A stretch of DNA of 64,000 bases from Andreprevotia chitinilytica DSM 18519. GTDB lineage: Bacteria > Pseudomonadota > Gammaproteobacteria > Burkholderiales > Chitinibacteraceae. Positions within the stretch are counted from its first letter, which is position 1, and every line of letters starts with the position of its first letter. Both the position numbers and the translations under genes were made by a program. The DNA lies in assembly GCF_000711875.1 (NCBI RefSeq), contig NZ_JONM01000004.1, positions 186,001-250,000 on the forward strand, read 5' to 3'. Below the pieces are notes generated by a model. That model was given only the letters and a program-made list of their open reading frames with translations, searched no databases and was not told the DNA's origin. Shown here piece by piece: positions 9,264-18,633 of the stretch.

Positions 9264-10319
9264 TCAGCCCAGCTTGGCCAGTGCGCGGCGTTGCGCCACG
9301 GCGTTGGCCAGATTCTTGAGCGACTTCACCGTGTCGTCCCAGCCAATGCACGCATCGGTGATCGACTGGCCGTAGCAAACCGGCTCGTCCTGACGACCTT
9401 CGACCAGATGCGATTCGATCATCACGCCGAAAATCGCATCGTTGCCGGATTCGATCTGGGCGCAGGTGTCGGAGCAGACTTCCATCTGGCGACGATAATC
9501 TTTGCGGCTGTTGGCGTGGGAGAAGTCGATCATCAGCTTGTGGGGCAAGCCAGCAGCAGCCAGATCGGCCGTCGCGGCACGCACGTGGTTGGCGTCGTAA
9601 TTCGGCTCTTTGCCACCGCGCAGGATGATGTGGCAATCCGGATTGCCAGCGGTCGAGACGATGGCCGAATGGCCGCTCTTGGTGACCGACAGGAAATGAT
9701 GCGGCTGGCTGGCGGCACGGATCGCGTCGATGGCGATCTTGAGGTTGCCATCGGTGCCATTCTTGAAGCCAACCGGCGCGGACAAGCCAGAAGCCAGCTC
9801 GCGGTGCACTTGCGATTCGGTGGTACGCGCGCCGATGGCACCCCAGCTCATCAGATCCGCCATGTATTGCGGCGTGATCATGTCGAGGAATTCACCGGCA
9901 GTCGGCAAGCCCATGTCATTCAGATCAAGCAGCAACTTGCGCGCAATGCGCAGGCCATCGTTGATGTTGAAGCTGCCGTTCAGGTACGGATCGTTGATCA
10001 GGCCCTTCCAGCCAACGGTGGTGCGCGGCTTTTCGAAGTAGACGCGCATCACGATTTCAAGCTGGCCGTGCAGTTCTTCGCGCAGGGCCTTGAGCTTGTG
10101 GCCGTATTCGAGCGCGGCCTTGGTGTCGTGGATCGAACAGGGGCCGACGATGACCAGCAAGCGGTCATCTTCGCCTTGCAGCATGCGATGGATCGCTTGC
10201 CGGGTCTCGAAGGCGACTGCCGATGCGGTTTCGGTGACCGGATATTTTTCCAGCACCGCGATCGGGGGCAGCAGTTCTTTGATTTCGCGGATACGTACGT
10301 CGTCTGTCTGGTATTGCAT
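9264..10319 (-). CDS. aroG: 3-deoxy-7-phosphoheptulonate (DAHP) synthase, AroG type
   Basis: A 351-residue class I-alpha DAHP synthase, which condenses phosphoenolpyruvate and erythrose 4-phosphate at the entry to the shikimate pathway in the cytoplasm. Conserved segments: LLVIVGPCSIHD, MRVYFEKPRTTVGWKGLINDP (PEP binding and the family signature), GARTTESQVHRELASG, VGFKNGTDGN and LMIDFSHANSRKDYRRQ. Length and the N-terminal extension (VRIREIKELLPPIAVLEKYP) fit the E. coli AroG/AroF/AroH group with allosteric control by an aromatic amino acid; which one cannot be told with certainty. Appears to be a single-gene unit. Confidence 0.95.
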   Translation of the reverse strand: MQYQTDDVRIREIKELLPPIAVLEKYPVTETASAVAFETRQAIHRMLQGEDDRLLVIVGPCSIHDTKAALEYGHKLKALREELHGQLEIVMRVYFEKPRTTVGWKGLINDPYLNGSFNINDGLRIARKLLLDLNDMGLPTAGEFLDMITPQYMADLMSWGAIGARTTESQVHRELASGLSAPVGFKNGTDGNLKIAIDAIRAASQPHHFLSVTKSGHSAIVSTAGNPDCHIILRGGKEPNYDANHVRAATADLAAAGLPHKLMIDFSHANSRKDYRRQMEVCSDTCAQIESGNDAIFGVMIESHLVEGRQDEPVCYGQSITDACIGWDDTVKSLKNLANAVAQRRALAKLG

Positions 10320-10514
10320 GTTGATCGTCCCTGCGCTGCGCCGCGATGTTGCGTCGCACGATGAATTTTGTGGCGGAGGGCTAGATTAGCGTCTAAAACG
10401 CGCACGCGCAAACCGCACGGTCAACCAAGCACCGCGCGGACAAGGCGAAAAGGGCGGAAATACGGGAGCCGACGAGCGTCGGCCCGGGATGCGACTTAGT
10501 ACCCGATGGGTAAC

Positions 10515-10931
10515 TTAGTCGGCGTATTGCTTCTTGAGCCGCTCGCGCCGTTCTTGCGCTTCGATCGACAAAGATGCGGTCGGACGAGCCAGAAGACGCG
10601 CCAGGCCGATCGGCTCGCCAGTGTCTTCGCAGTAGCCGTAATCGCCACCATCGAGCTTGCGCAGCGTGGAGTCGATCTTCAGCAGCAGCTTGCGCTCGCG
10701 GTCGCGGGTACGCAGCTCAAGCGCGTATTCCTCTTCCAGCGTGGCGCGATCCGCCGGATCGGGCGTTGCTTCCTGCTCTTGCAGATGACTGGTGGTCTGA
10801 TTGGCATTTGCCAACAGCTCGGCCTTCATCTCCACCAGCTTCTCGCGGAAGAACGCAAGGTGATCGGGGTTCATGTAGTCGTCATCCGACCCATTCCAGG
10901 CGAGGATGTCTTTTTCAGTCAGTTTGGCCAT
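10515..10931 (-). CDS. dksA: RNA polymerase-binding transcription factor DksA (reduced zinc-finger form)
   Basis: A 138-residue secondary-channel factor that works with ppGpp on rRNA and amino-acid promoters. It has the coiled-coil with the tip acidic pair (PDPADRATLEEEYALELRTRDRE) and the C-terminal globular region YGYCEDTGEPIGLARLLARP. Where E. coli DksA has four zinc-binding cysteines, this protein has Cys-Thr-Ser-Ala (C in YCED, T three later, S and A at the second pair), so it probably does not bind zinc. This form is common in Alpha- and many Betaproteobacteria. Start supported by GGGAG eight bases upstream. Confidence 0.93.
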   Translation of the reverse strand: MAKLTEKDILAWNGSDDDYMNPDHLAFFREKLVEMKAELLANANQTTSHLQEQEATPDPADRATLEEEYALELRTRDRERKLLLKIDSTLRKLDGGDYGYCEDTGEPIGLARLLARPTASLSIEAQERRERLKKQYAD

Positions 10932-11075
10932 GATGCTACTCCCGATGTGAAACGCGGGCGGACAAGCTTATATATGCTTCTTACATATGCTTGATCCGCC
11001 AAATGGGCACGCAGCTTAATCAAGTCGCCCGCTCAACGCAATAAGGGCCCCACTGACTTAACCCCAGTGAAACAA

Positions 11076-11390
11076 TTACTTCTGCGAGAGCACCCAACGC
11101 ACAATCGTGCGCAAATCCTCATCTCCGATCTGTTGCGGCGGCATTGCCACCGGCCCGCCCCACTTGCCTTTGGTACCGGCGCGCACTTCGTTCATCAGCA
11201 TCTGCTCGACACCTTGCTGGCCGCGATAGCGCGCCGCGACGTCCTTGTAGGCCGGCCCGACGATCTTGTGATCGGCCGAATGGCAGGCCAGACAATTGTA
11301 CTTTGCAGCGACCTTGGCACCGTCCTCGGCGGCAAACGCTGGCAGTGCACAGCCGGCAAATACGGCCACGGCAAGCAGACTTGAACGCAT
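11076..11390 (-). CDS. Periplasmic class I c-type cytochrome
   Basis: A 104-residue precursor. It begins with a cleavable signal peptide (MRSSLLAVAVFAGCALPAFA, cut before AEDG), then one heme-binding motif CLACH and a C-terminal methionine ligand in VAMPPQQ. The mature size of about 84 residues matches cytochrome c-551/c-552 electron carriers. The start at 11390 is preferred over the upstream frame because it gives the signal peptide and is preceded by AAGGA. Probably shuttles electrons in the periplasm to a terminal reductase or oxidase; the partner is not in this window. Confidence 0.88.
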   Translation of the reverse strand: MRSSLLAVAVFAGCALPAFAAEDGAKVAAKYNCLACHSADHKIVGPAYKDVAARYRGQQGVEQMLMNEVRAGTKGKWGGPVAMPPQQIGDEDLRTIVRWVLSQK

Positions 11391-11543
11391 TGCGACAAAT
11401 TCCTTACAAGTTGGGTTAACGATCATCTTAGCACCGCCGTGGACAAAGGAAACGTCTCGCAAGTACAGCCCGGCAGCGACCAGGAAACGCTGTGCTAAAC
11501 TCGGCCGATCTACAATTTTACCAATCGCGGGTTGGCTCGTCGC

Positions 11544-12398
11544 ATGGATCGCTCGCAACGCTTCATGACTGCAGCGCTAGTGGTTTCGGCCCTGGTGCAT
11601 GCGGTGCCGATATTCGGCATCAAATTCGTCATGCCGGACCCGAAAACGCTGTTTTCCAATCAGCCGCTCGACGTCGTCCTCGTCAATCAGAAGACCATCA
11701 CCGCGCCCGCCAAGGCCGAGGCGCTGGCACAAGCGCAGCTCGATGGCGGTGGCAATACCGATGCCGCCAACAAGCGTGTAAAAAGCCCGCTGCCCTCGCA
11801 GAACAAGACCCCGTCGACCGAGCTGGAACAAGTCAAAGCGCAGCAACAGCAACTTGAAGCCACCGCCCAGACGCTGATGACCCGGGTCAAGGCGGAAGTC
11901 GCGCTGGCGCAGGATCAGGCCAACAAGGCGCAGGAAAAAGCCAAGGAAGGCCTCGACCCGGAAGCGCTCAAGCAGCAGGCGCGCGAGATCGCCGCGCAGG
12001 CCGCCCAGATCAGCAAGCAAAACGACATCTACCAGAGCCGGCCGAAAAAGACCTTCATCGGCGCTCGCACCAAGGAATACCGCTTTGCCCAGTATGTCGA
12101 GGACTGGCGCGGCAAGGTCGAGCGCTACGGCATGATGCTGATGCCCAAGGATGGTCACGGCCAGAAACTGCATGGCTCGCTGATGATGACGGTGGAAATC
12201 GATGCCAACGGCAATGTGGTCGCGGCCGAGATCACCAAATCATCCGGCAATCCGGATCTGGATGCCGGCGCGATGCGTATCGCCAAGATGGCCGCGCCAT
12301 ACGGCCGCTTCCCCGATGACATCCGCAAGGATACCGACGTGCTATCGATCAGCCGTACCTGGTACTTCGGCAAGGCCGGCATGTTCGATCAGGACTAA
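11544..12398 (+). CDS. TonB-family energy-transducer-like protein
   Basis: About 284 residues: one N-terminal membrane segment (FMTAALVVSALVHAVPIFGI), a long charged, Gln/Lys/Ala-rich stretch likely to be helical or coiled coil (residues ~90-165), and a C-terminal TonB-like domain (LHGSLMMTVEIDANGNVVAAEITKSSGNPDLDAGAMRIAKMAAPY). It would span the periplasm like TonB or TolA. No exbB/exbD lies beside it. Proteins of this kind often sit just before ruvC in Neisseriales. A TTG at 11532 in the same frame is an alternative start. Ends 12 bases before ruvC. Confidence 0.75.
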   Translation: MDRSQRFMTAALVVSALVHAVPIFGIKFVMPDPKTLFSNQPLDVVLVNQKTITAPAKAEALAQAQLDGGGNTDAANKRVKSPLPSQNKTPSTELEQVKAQQQQLEATAQTLMTRVKAEVALAQDQANKAQEKAKEGLDPEALKQQAREIAAQAAQISKQNDIYQSRPKKTFIGARTKEYRFAQYVEDWRGKVERYGMMLMPKDGHGQKLHGSLMMTVEIDANGNVVAAEITKSSGNPDLDAGAMRIAKMAAPYGRFPDDIRKDTDVLSISRTWYFGKAGMFDQD

Positions 12399-12410
12399 GG
12401 TCAGCGAACC

Positions 12411-12932
12411 GTGCGTATCCTCGGCATCGACCCCGGCTCGCGGGTCTGTGGCTTTGGCGTGATCGACATCGCAGGGCAGAACCGCAGCTATGTGGCCTCC
12501 GGCTGCATCAAGACCGGTGGCGGCACCTTGCCGGAACGCGTGAAAATCCTGCTCGCGGGGATTCGTGAAGTATCCGAAACCTACCGGCCAGATGTTGCCG
12601 CCGTCGAGATCGTCTTCGTCAACGTCAATCCCTCTTCCACGCTGATGCTCGGCCAAGCACGTGGGGCAGTCATCGCCGCCCTGGTTCTGGCTGAATTACC
12701 CATCGCCGAATACACCGCGCTGCAAGTCAAACAAGCCGTTGTCGGCAACGGCCACGCCGACAAGGATCAGGTCAGCCACATGGTGCAGCGTCTGCTGCGT
12801 CTGACTGGCAAGCCGCAAGCGGATGCCGCTGATGCGCTCGCCGTGGCGCTCACGCATGCCCAACACGGCACCGGCGTAGCGGGCAAGCTGCAACAGATGG
12901 GGCTGAACATCAAGCGTGGGCGGCTGGCTTAA
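12411..12932 (+). CDS. ruvC: Crossover junction endodeoxyribonuclease RuvC
   Basis: A 173-residue Holliday-junction resolvase, acting as a dimer with RuvAB in recombinational repair. Acidic catalytic residues are visible: Asp in [10 protein letters not shown], Glu in [15 protein letters not shown], and the Asp pair in [14 protein letters not shown]. The start is GTG with AAGG about ten bases upstream. Normal family length. ruvA and ruvB follow, interrupted by a zinc-ribbon gene and a PAP2 gene. Confidence 0.97.
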   Translation: MRILGIDPGSRVCGFGVIDIAGQNRSYVASGCIKTGGGTLPERVKILLAGIREVSETYRPDVAAVEIVFVNVNPSSTLMLGQARGAVIAALVLAELPIAEYTALQVKQAVVGNGHADKDQVSHMVQRLLRLTGKPQADAADALAVALTHAQHGTGVAGKLQQMGLNIKRGRLA

Positions 12933-13008
12933 GCGCGCAATAGTGCCGGGAACCGACTCGGCGAGATGCGGCTCGGAACTACCTCGTGCCAACCGAGGAG
13001 TCACCCAC

Positions 13009-13305
13009 ATGGATTGCCCCGTCTGCAAAACCACTCAACTCGTGATGAGCGAGCGCCAAGGCGTTGAAATCGATTATTGCCCGCAGTGCCGGGGCGTGTG
13101 GCTGGATCGCGGCGAACTCGACAAGATTCTGGAACGCTCGCAACAAGAAGCAGCGCAGAGCTATGCACCGGCACCACAGCCGCAAGCCGGTTATGGACAT
13201 GGCCATCATGGTCAGCCGCAACCGGGTTATCGCGACGATCGCCAATACGGCCACGACCAGAAACCCTATCGCAAGAAGAGCATCTGGCAGGAAATCTTCG
13301 ACTGA
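13009..13305 (+). CDS. Small TFIIB-type zinc-ribbon protein
   Basis: A 98-residue protein. The N-terminal 45 residues are a zf-TFIIB domain: CPVC and CPQC pairs (about residues 3-6 and 24-27) followed by the typical GVWLDRGELDKIL. The rest is low-complexity, rich in Gly, His, Gln, Pro and Tyr (YGHGHHGQPQPGYRDD), ending in a basic KKSIWQEIFD tail that is commonly conserved. Function is unknown; metal binding by the ribbon is expected, and the His-rich tail might bind more. Start at 13009 has GAGGAG upstream; the longer frame from 12916 overlaps ruvC. Confidence 0.82.
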   Translation: MDCPVCKTTQLVMSERQGVEIDYCPQCRGVWLDRGELDKILERSQQEAAQSYAPAPQPQAGYGHGHHGQPQPGYRDDRQYGHDQKPYRKKSIWQEIFD

Positions 13306-13417
13306 TCCCCAACCCGCAATCGCAACTCGAATGACGGGCGCGGCATGACCACCTCCGCCGCGCCCCGTATACTCCCCCGCAGATTTCCCCTCTGATTCCA
13401 CTTTCAGGCTCGCCATC

Positions 13418-14017
13418 ATGATCGGACGCCTCACCGGCACGCTGCTGGAAAAACACCCCCCTCACATTGTCGTTGACGCTCAGGGCGTTGGTTACGAACT
13501 CGATGTCCCGATGAGCACGCTGTACGCGCTGCCTGCCGTCGGCGCGAAAGCCGAGCTGTTCACGCATCTTGTGGTGCGTGAAGACGCCCAACTCTTGTAC
13601 GGCTTCGCAACGCGGGCCGAGCGCGATCTGTTTCGCGAGCTGATCAAGATCACCGGCATTGGCGCCAAGATTGCGCTGGCCATCCTCTCCGGCCTCTCCA
13701 CCGACGAACTCGCACTGGCGATTGCCGGCGACGACATCGTGCGGCTTTCCAAGGTGCCGGGCATCGGCAAGAAAACCGCCGAACGGTTGGTACTGGAACT
13801 GAAAGGCAAGCTCGGCAGCCTGCCGACCAGTTCGGCGGTCACCGCCAAGCTCAGCGGGCCGCTGTTCGCCACCGGCGGCAATACCGACATCCTGCACGCG
13901 CTGTTGGCCCTCGGTTACAACGACCGCGAAGCTACCGCTGCGATGAAGACTTTGCCGGAGAGCGTGACCGTCAACGACGGCATCAAGCTCGCGCTCAAGG
14001 CACTAGCCAAGGTCTGA
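13418..14017 (+). CDS. ruvA: Holliday junction branch-migration protein RuvA
   Basis: A 199-residue protein of the RuvAB branch-migration complex. The OB-fold N-domain starts [12 protein letters not shown]; two helix-hairpin-helix motifs follow ([19 protein letters not shown] and [19 protein letters not shown]); the C-terminal domain III ([19 protein letters not shown]) binds RuvB. Full length, no anomaly. Confidence 0.97.
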   Translation: MIGRLTGTLLEKHPPHIVVDAQGVGYELDVPMSTLYALPAVGAKAELFTHLVVREDAQLLYGFATRAERDLFRELIKITGIGAKIALAILSGLSTDELALAIAGDDIVRLSKVPGIGKKTAERLVLELKGKLGSLPTSSAVTAKLSGPLFATGGNTDILHALLALGYNDREATAAMKTLPESVTVNDGIKLALKALAKV

Positions 14018-14020
14018 TCC

Positions 14021-14614
14021 ATGCGGCGCAAGACCTACTGGCTCGCCGCTGGCGGGCTGTTGGTATTTCTGTTGGTCTGGTTGTCGTTGGGCGATCACGT
14101 TCAGACTCGCTTTGATGCCAGTCTTTCTGCCTGGCTGTACGATCGGCCGCTGCTGGTGCAGGCCTCGCAACTATTGGGCTGGGCGGGCAATGTCTATGGC
14201 TCGCTCACCATTGCGCTCGGGATCGGCTGGCTCGCCCGCAAGCAGGGACGCATAGCATGGCCGGGACTGCCGGGGCTGGTATTCGCCAGTTGGTGCGTCA
14301 ACGGTGCGCTCAAGAGGCTGGTGAACCGGCCACGGCCCGATCTGGAGCACCTGATGGCGGTGCATGGCCCATCCTTCCCGAGCGGGCACGCCATGGCGGC
14401 GATGACCTTGTATGGCGCATTGGGTTATCTGGCTTGCCGCCATTGGCCGTCCCGACGCGGCCTTGTGTTCCCGCTCACGCTACTGGCGATCCTGGCTGGC
14501 GGGATGGCACGGCTGGTGCTCGGGGTGCATTACGGATCGGATGTGCTGGCAGGGTACGCGGTCGGTTGCGTGCTACTGGCAGTGTATTTGCAGACAGCCA
14601 CGTATTCGGCGTAG
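14021..14614 (+). CDS. PAP2-family membrane phosphatase
   Basis: A 197-residue inner-membrane protein with about five or six hydrophobic segments. It carries the three phosphatase motifs of the PAP2 superfamily: [19 protein letters not shown] and [19 protein letters not shown] (His nucleophile and Asp pair). Such enzymes dephosphorylate lipid phosphates such as phosphatidate, phosphatidylglycerol phosphate or undecaprenyl pyrophosphate on the periplasmic face. The exact lipid is not predictable. Only three bases separate it from ruvA, so it is probably co-transcribed with it. Confidence 0.88.
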   Translation: MRRKTYWLAAGGLLVFLLVWLSLGDHVQTRFDASLSAWLYDRPLLVQASQLLGWAGNVYGSLTIALGIGWLARKQGRIAWPGLPGLVFASWCVNGALKRLVNRPRPDLEHLMAVHGPSFPSGHAMAAMTLYGALGYLACRHWPSRRGLVFPLTLLAILAGGMARLVLGVHYGSDVLAGYAVGCVLLAVYLQTATYSA

Positions 14615-14718
14615 CCCGTTGGCGAATACCGCAGGACGATCGCTACCGACTGTACGTTCGTTCTACTGGTCGATCCGTTATCACGTTATCATCGCGGTTG
14701 AATTCACCCGAGCCAGCC

Positions 14719-15750
14719 ATGATCGAAACCGACTCCCTCTCCGCCGCGCCGCCAGAGCGCCTGATTACCGCCAAGCAGATCTCGCAGCAGGAAGAACAGC
14801 TGGAGCGTGCGCTACGGCCCAAGGTGCTGGATGAGTACGTCGGTCAGGAAAAGGCCCGCGGGCAGCTGGAAATCTTCATCGAAGCCGCCAAGCGGCGCGG
14901 CGAGGCGCTCGATCACGTGTTGCTGTTCGGCCCGCCGGGGCTGGGCAAGACCACGCTGGCACACATCATTGCCCGCGAACTCGGCGTGAACCTGCGCCAG
15001 ACCAGCGGCCCGGTACTGGAACGCGCCGGCGATCTGGCCGCCATCCTCACCAATCTTGAACCACATGACGTGCTGTTCATCGATGAAATCCATCGCCTCT
15101 CGCCGGTGGTTGAAGAAATCCTCTACCCGGCGCTGGAGGACTACCAGCTCGACATCATGATCGGCGAAGGGCCGGCAGCACGCTCGGTCAAACTCGATCT
15201 GCCGCCGTTCACACTGGTGGGTGCAACCACTCGCGCCGGCATGCTCACCAATCCGCTGCGGGATCGTTTCGGCATCGTGGCGCGGCTGGAGTTCTACACC
15301 CCGGCCGAGCTCACCAAGATCGTCACCCGCTCGGCAGCGTTGATGGAGGTGAACATCGTCGCCGAAGGTGCGTTCGAAGTCGCCCGTCGGTCACGTGGCA
15401 CGCCCCGGATCGCCAACCGGCTGCTGCGCCGTGTACGCGACTATGCTGAGGTTAAACACGATGGCACCGTCACCGCCGACATCGCCGATGCTGCCTTGCT
15501 GATGCTCGATGTCGACCATGCCGGGCTGGACGTGATGGACCGCAAGCTGCTGAGCGCAGTGATCGAGAAATTCGGTGGCGGACCGGTCGGGCTGGACAAC
15601 GTCGCCGCCGCGATCGGCGAAGCCAGCGACACCATCGAAGACGTGCTCGAACCGTATCTGATCCAGCAGGGCCTGCTGCAGCGTACGCCACGCGGGCGGA
15701 TTGCAACCGCCTCGGCCTACGCGCATTTCGGGCTGGAACCGCGCGAGTAA
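14719..15750 (+). CDS. ruvB: Holliday junction branch-migration helicase RuvB
   Basis: A 343-residue AAA+ ATPase, motor of RuvAB. Walker A is [12 protein letters not shown], Walker B with sensor is [12 protein letters not shown], sensor 1 is [11 protein letters not shown], arginine finger region LRDRFGI, and the C-terminal winged helix ends with the DNA-binding TPRGR. The start at 14719 (MIETDSLSA) is the family start; the open frame runs further upstream but through the PAP2 gene in another frame. Confidence 0.97.
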   Translation: MIETDSLSAAPPERLITAKQISQQEEQLERALRPKVLDEYVGQEKARGQLEIFIEAAKRRGEALDHVLLFGPPGLGKTTLAHIIARELGVNLRQTSGPVLERAGDLAAILTNLEPHDVLFIDEIHRLSPVVEEILYPALEDYQLDIMIGEGPAARSVKLDLPPFTLVGATTRAGMLTNPLRDRFGIVARLEFYTPAELTKIVTRSAALMEVNIVAEGAFEVARRSRGTPRIANRLLRRVRDYAEVKHDGTVTADIADAALLMLDVDHAGLDVMDRKLLSAVIEKFGGGPVGLDNVAAAIGEASDTIEDVLEPYLIQQGLLQRTPRGRIATASAYAHFGLEPRE

Positions 15751-15905
15751 ATACCACTTCAGCCTCCCACCAACCCAACCCAGCAACCGACGAAAATTGG
15801 GTGGCCGCCTCCCAAGCGCTCGCCACCGCGATAGCCCCAGCATCACGCTATCTGCTTCGCCATTGCCCTGTGCTATCGTGCATCAACACAACGAGGGCAG
15901 CGCCA

Positions 15906-16721
15906 ATGAAAGCGGGAATTCCTCGACGAAATCAGGGTCGGTTTGCAATCGCATTCTGGCTGGCACTATTGGCATGGCCGCTCGCGGCAGCCGGCGCGGA
16001 ATGCAAGCGGGTGGTGGTCTCGGCCGACCCGAACTACAAACCGTTCCACTGGTACAACGGGCAAGCGCTGACCGGGGCCAGTGTCGAGCTGGTCAAGCGC
16101 GTTCTGGATGACCTGCACCGCCCCTACGAGATTCGCTATGCCGGCGCTTGGCCACGCGTGCTGAAGCAGGCCGAGACCGGCGAGATCGACATCGTCACCA
16201 GCTTGAAAGACACCCCCGAGCGGCGTGAATACCTGGTCTTTACCAGCGAGCCGGCCTTCCCCAACCCGATGGCGGTATTCGTGCGGCGCGACCGGGCGTT
16301 TGCCTTCAACCGTTGGGATGATCTGATCGGCAAGCGCGGCGGGGTGAATTCCGGGAATCGTTATGGCGAGGGTTTCGATGAATTCCTGCGCGACAAGCTG
16401 ACGGTCGAGCCCGTCACCGAGCCGGCCCAGAACTTCAAGAAACTGGGTGCCGGCTATATCGACTACTATGTCGTCGGCCTGTATTCCGGCCGCGCCTATC
16501 TCGCCGATAACAAGCTCGACGACCAATTCATGGCCTTGCCCAAACCGGTCAATAACGGTGTGACCTATGTCGGCTTTGCCAAGAAGAGCCCTTGTCTGTC
16601 CCTGTTGCCGAAGTTCAACCAACGGCTGGGGGAGCTGAACAAGCAGGGCGTGCCGACGAAGTTGCTGGAGCAGTACCTCGGCGAGCTACGCGCGCCGGCC
16701 AAAGAGCCGGCAACGCACTAG
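15906..16721 (+). CDS. Periplasmic amino-acid-binding-like protein (SBP_bac_3 family)
   Basis: A 271-residue precursor with a signal peptide (hydrophobic FAIAFWLALLAWPLAAAGA, then mature AECKRV). The body shows the type 3 solute-binding fold: VVSADPNYKPFHWYNGQALTGASVELVKRVLDDL and AETGEIDIVTSLKDTPERREYLVFTSE. No ABC permease or ATPase is beside it, so it may be an orphan binding protein or a sensor partner rather than part of a complete importer. The ligand is likely an amino acid or small organic acid but cannot be named. Confidence 0.82.
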   Translation: MKAGIPRRNQGRFAIAFWLALLAWPLAAAGAECKRVVVSADPNYKPFHWYNGQALTGASVELVKRVLDDLHRPYEIRYAGAWPRVLKQAETGEIDIVTSLKDTPERREYLVFTSEPAFPNPMAVFVRRDRAFAFNRWDDLIGKRGGVNSGNRYGEGFDEFLRDKLTVEPVTEPAQNFKKLGAGYIDYYVVGLYSGRAYLADNKLDDQFMALPKPVNNGVTYVGFAKKSPCLSLLPKFNQRLGELNKQGVPTKLLEQYLGELRAPAKEPATH

Positions 16722-16730
16722 CCGCCGAAC

Positions 16731-17627
16731 TCAGTTCAGCTTCATCCCGGCGATCAAGGTAGTGATGTTGTAGCGATACATCGACAGATAAGTCGCTGCC
16801 GGGCCATCGGCCTTGGAGAGTGCATCCGAATACAAGCGGCCGCCGATGCTGATCTTGGCTTCGCGCGTCAGTTGTTCCAGCAGCTTCGGATTGCTGATGT
16901 TTTCCACGAACACCGCCTGGATATGCTCGTGCTTGATCTGCCGCACGAGGTTGGCAACATCCTTGGCAGAGGCCTCGGCATCAGTATTCATGCCTTGCGG
17001 CGCGAGGAATTCGATACCGAACCGGTTGGCGCAATAACCGAACGCATCATGCGAGGTGATCACCTTGCGCTTGGATGGCGGCACTTGCGTGAGCTGCTGC
17101 TGCACCCAGCCCTCCAGTTCAACCAGTTGCTTGGTGTAGTCGGCAGCGCGTTGTTGGTAATAGGCAGCGTTGGCTGCATCGGCCTTGGCCAGCGCGGTGG
17201 CGATGTTCTTCACATAGGTCTGCACGCGCTGCGGGTCTTGCCAGGCATGCGGATCGAAGTTGCCGTGATCGCGCTCATGCGCATCACCGCCTTCTTCGCC
17301 CTTGATCGGCTTGATACCGGTTGACGCAACCACTTGCGTGCCCTTGAAGCCGGACGACTTGATCAAACGCGGCAACCAGCCTTCCAGCCCCAGCCCGTTC
17401 AGAAACACGATTTTCGACTTCACCACCGACTGCGCGTCTTTCGGTGCCGGCTGGAACACGTGTGCATCCCCATCCGGGCCGACCAGTGTGGTGACTTCAA
17501 CCTTGTCGCCCCCCACTTGCTGCACCAGATCGCCCAGCACCGAGAAGCTCGCCACGACGGGCAACTTGTCGGCCAGCGCCGAAGGGGCAATCAACAGCGC
17601 AAACAGAGCGGCATAAAGCTTACGCAT
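16731..17627 (-). CDS. znuA: Zinc ABC transporter periplasmic binding protein ZnuA
   Basis: A 298-residue cluster A-I metal-binding protein with a signal peptide (LYAALFALLIAPSALA). Metal-ligand histidines are visible in GDAHVFQPAPKD, NFDPHAWQDP and TSHDAFGY, with the last acidic ligand in the C-terminal part. The short acidic/His loop GGDAHERDHG before the second ligand is the His-rich loop common in zinc rather than manganese members, though shorter than in E. coli. Start has AAAGGAG seven bases upstream. Last gene of the zur-znuCB operon, separated from znuB by a large hairpin. Confidence 0.9.
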   Translation of the reverse strand: MRKLYAALFALLIAPSALADKLPVVASFSVLGDLVQQVGGDKVEVTTLVGPDGDAHVFQPAPKDAQSVVKSKIVFLNGLGLEGWLPRLIKSSGFKGTQVVASTGIKPIKGEEGGDAHERDHGNFDPHAWQDPQRVQTYVKNIATALAKADAANAAYYQQRAADYTKQLVELEGWVQQQLTQVPPSKRKVITSHDAFGYCANRFGIEFLAPQGMNTDAEASAKDVANLVRQIKHEHIQAVFVENISNPKLLEQLTREAKISIGGRLYSDALSKADGPAATYLSMYRYNITTLIAGMKLN

Positions 17628-17659
17628 GACAATCTCCTTTAACGAACAAGATGATTCAA

Positions 17660-17762
17660 AGAGACGCGAGCAAAACCCTGCTGGCTAGGCGTGCGAAGCG
17701 CAGACAGTACTATTCGTACGGCAAGCGAGCACAACAACGCGCAGGGTTTTGCTCGCGTCTCT
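17660..17762. repeat. 22 bp perfect inverted repeat between znuB and znuA
   Basis: The arms 17660-17681 and 17741-17762 are perfectly complementary over 22 bases (left arm begins AGAGACGCGAGCAAAACCC). The right arm runs into the znuB stop codon. The 59-base interior holds TGCGAAGCGCA and AGTACTATTCGTACGGCAAG, found in similar form at 32.5 and 41.6 kb, so this is one copy of a dispersed palindromic family. In the transcript it would form a very stable stem that could dampen expression of znuA relative to znuCB or protect the mRNA end. Confidence 0.8.
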
Positions 17763-18633
17763 AGGCTTCGAGATGTTTGAGTTTGAGCACCCGCCACACC
17801 AAACCACCCTGGCGGCCGAAGGCGAGCGACAGCAGGTAGCCAAGCCCGGCGACGAGAATGATGCTCGGGCCGGACGGCAGGTTGGCGTGGTAGCTGGCAA
17901 GCAGGCCGAAATAGCCAGCGGCGAGTGCGAACACGATGGCAGTTGCGAACAAGCCGGCCAGACTCTGCGCCCACAGGCGTGCGCTGGTGGCGGGCAGCAT
18001 CATCAAGCCCACCGCCATCAAGGTGCCCAAGGCCTGGAATCCGGCCACGAGGTTCAGCACCACCAGCACCAGAAAGACGAAGTGCCCGACCGCGCCGCCC
18101 CCGCTGGCCACACGCAAGAACTCAGGATCGAAACTCTCGACCACCAAGGGCCGATAGAAGATCGCCAGTGCCAAGAGCGTGACCGTGGCGATGCCTGCCA
18201 CCAGCATCAGCGCCGGTGGATCAACCGCCAGCACGGTGCCGAACAGGATGTGCATCAGGTCGACATTGCTGCCCCATTTGGACACCAGCAGCACGCCGGA
18301 TGCGAGCGAAAGCAGGTAGAAGGCGGCAAAGCTCGCGTCCTCCTTCAGCTGGGTGAGACGAGTGACGAGGCCGGACAACAGCACCACCGCCAAGCCTGCC
18401 ACCAAGCCGCCAATCGAGAGGGCAGTGAGCGACAAGCCATAGGCGATGAAGGCTATCGCCGCGCCGGGCAAGATGGCGTGGCTCATCGCATCGCCCATCA
18501 GGCTCATGCGCCGCAATACCAGCAACAGGCCGATCGGCGCGCAACCCAGTGCCAAGGCAAGGCAACCGGCGAGCGCAAGGCGCATGAAGGAGAACTCGGC
18601 GAACGGGCCGATGAAAAAATCGTAGAGGGTCAT
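17761..18633 (-). CDS. znuB: Zinc ABC transporter permease ZnuB
   Basis: A 290-residue inner-membrane permease of the ABC-3 family with about eight or nine hydrophobic segments; MSLMGDAMSHAILPGAAIAF is the conserved cytoplasmic loop that contacts the ATPase, and FDPEFLRVASGGGAVGHFVF is a typical second conserved region. The start at 18633 (MTLYDFFIGPFAEF) makes an ATGA overlap with znuC; a longer frame to 18759 reads znuC in another frame. Works with ZnuA and ZnuC to import zinc. Confidence 0.92.
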   Translation of the reverse strand: MTLYDFFIGPFAEFSFMRLALAGCLALALGCAPIGLLLVLRRMSLMGDAMSHAILPGAAIAFIAYGLSLTALSIGGLVAGLAVVLLSGLVTRLTQLKEDASFAAFYLLSLASGVLLVSKWGSNVDLMHILFGTVLAVDPPALMLVAGIATVTLLALAIFYRPLVVESFDPEFLRVASGGGAVGHFVFLVLVVLNLVAGFQALGTLMAVGLMMLPATSARLWAQSLAGLFATAIVFALAAGYFGLLASYHANLPSGPSIILVAGLGYLLSLAFGRQGGLVWRVLKLKHLEA

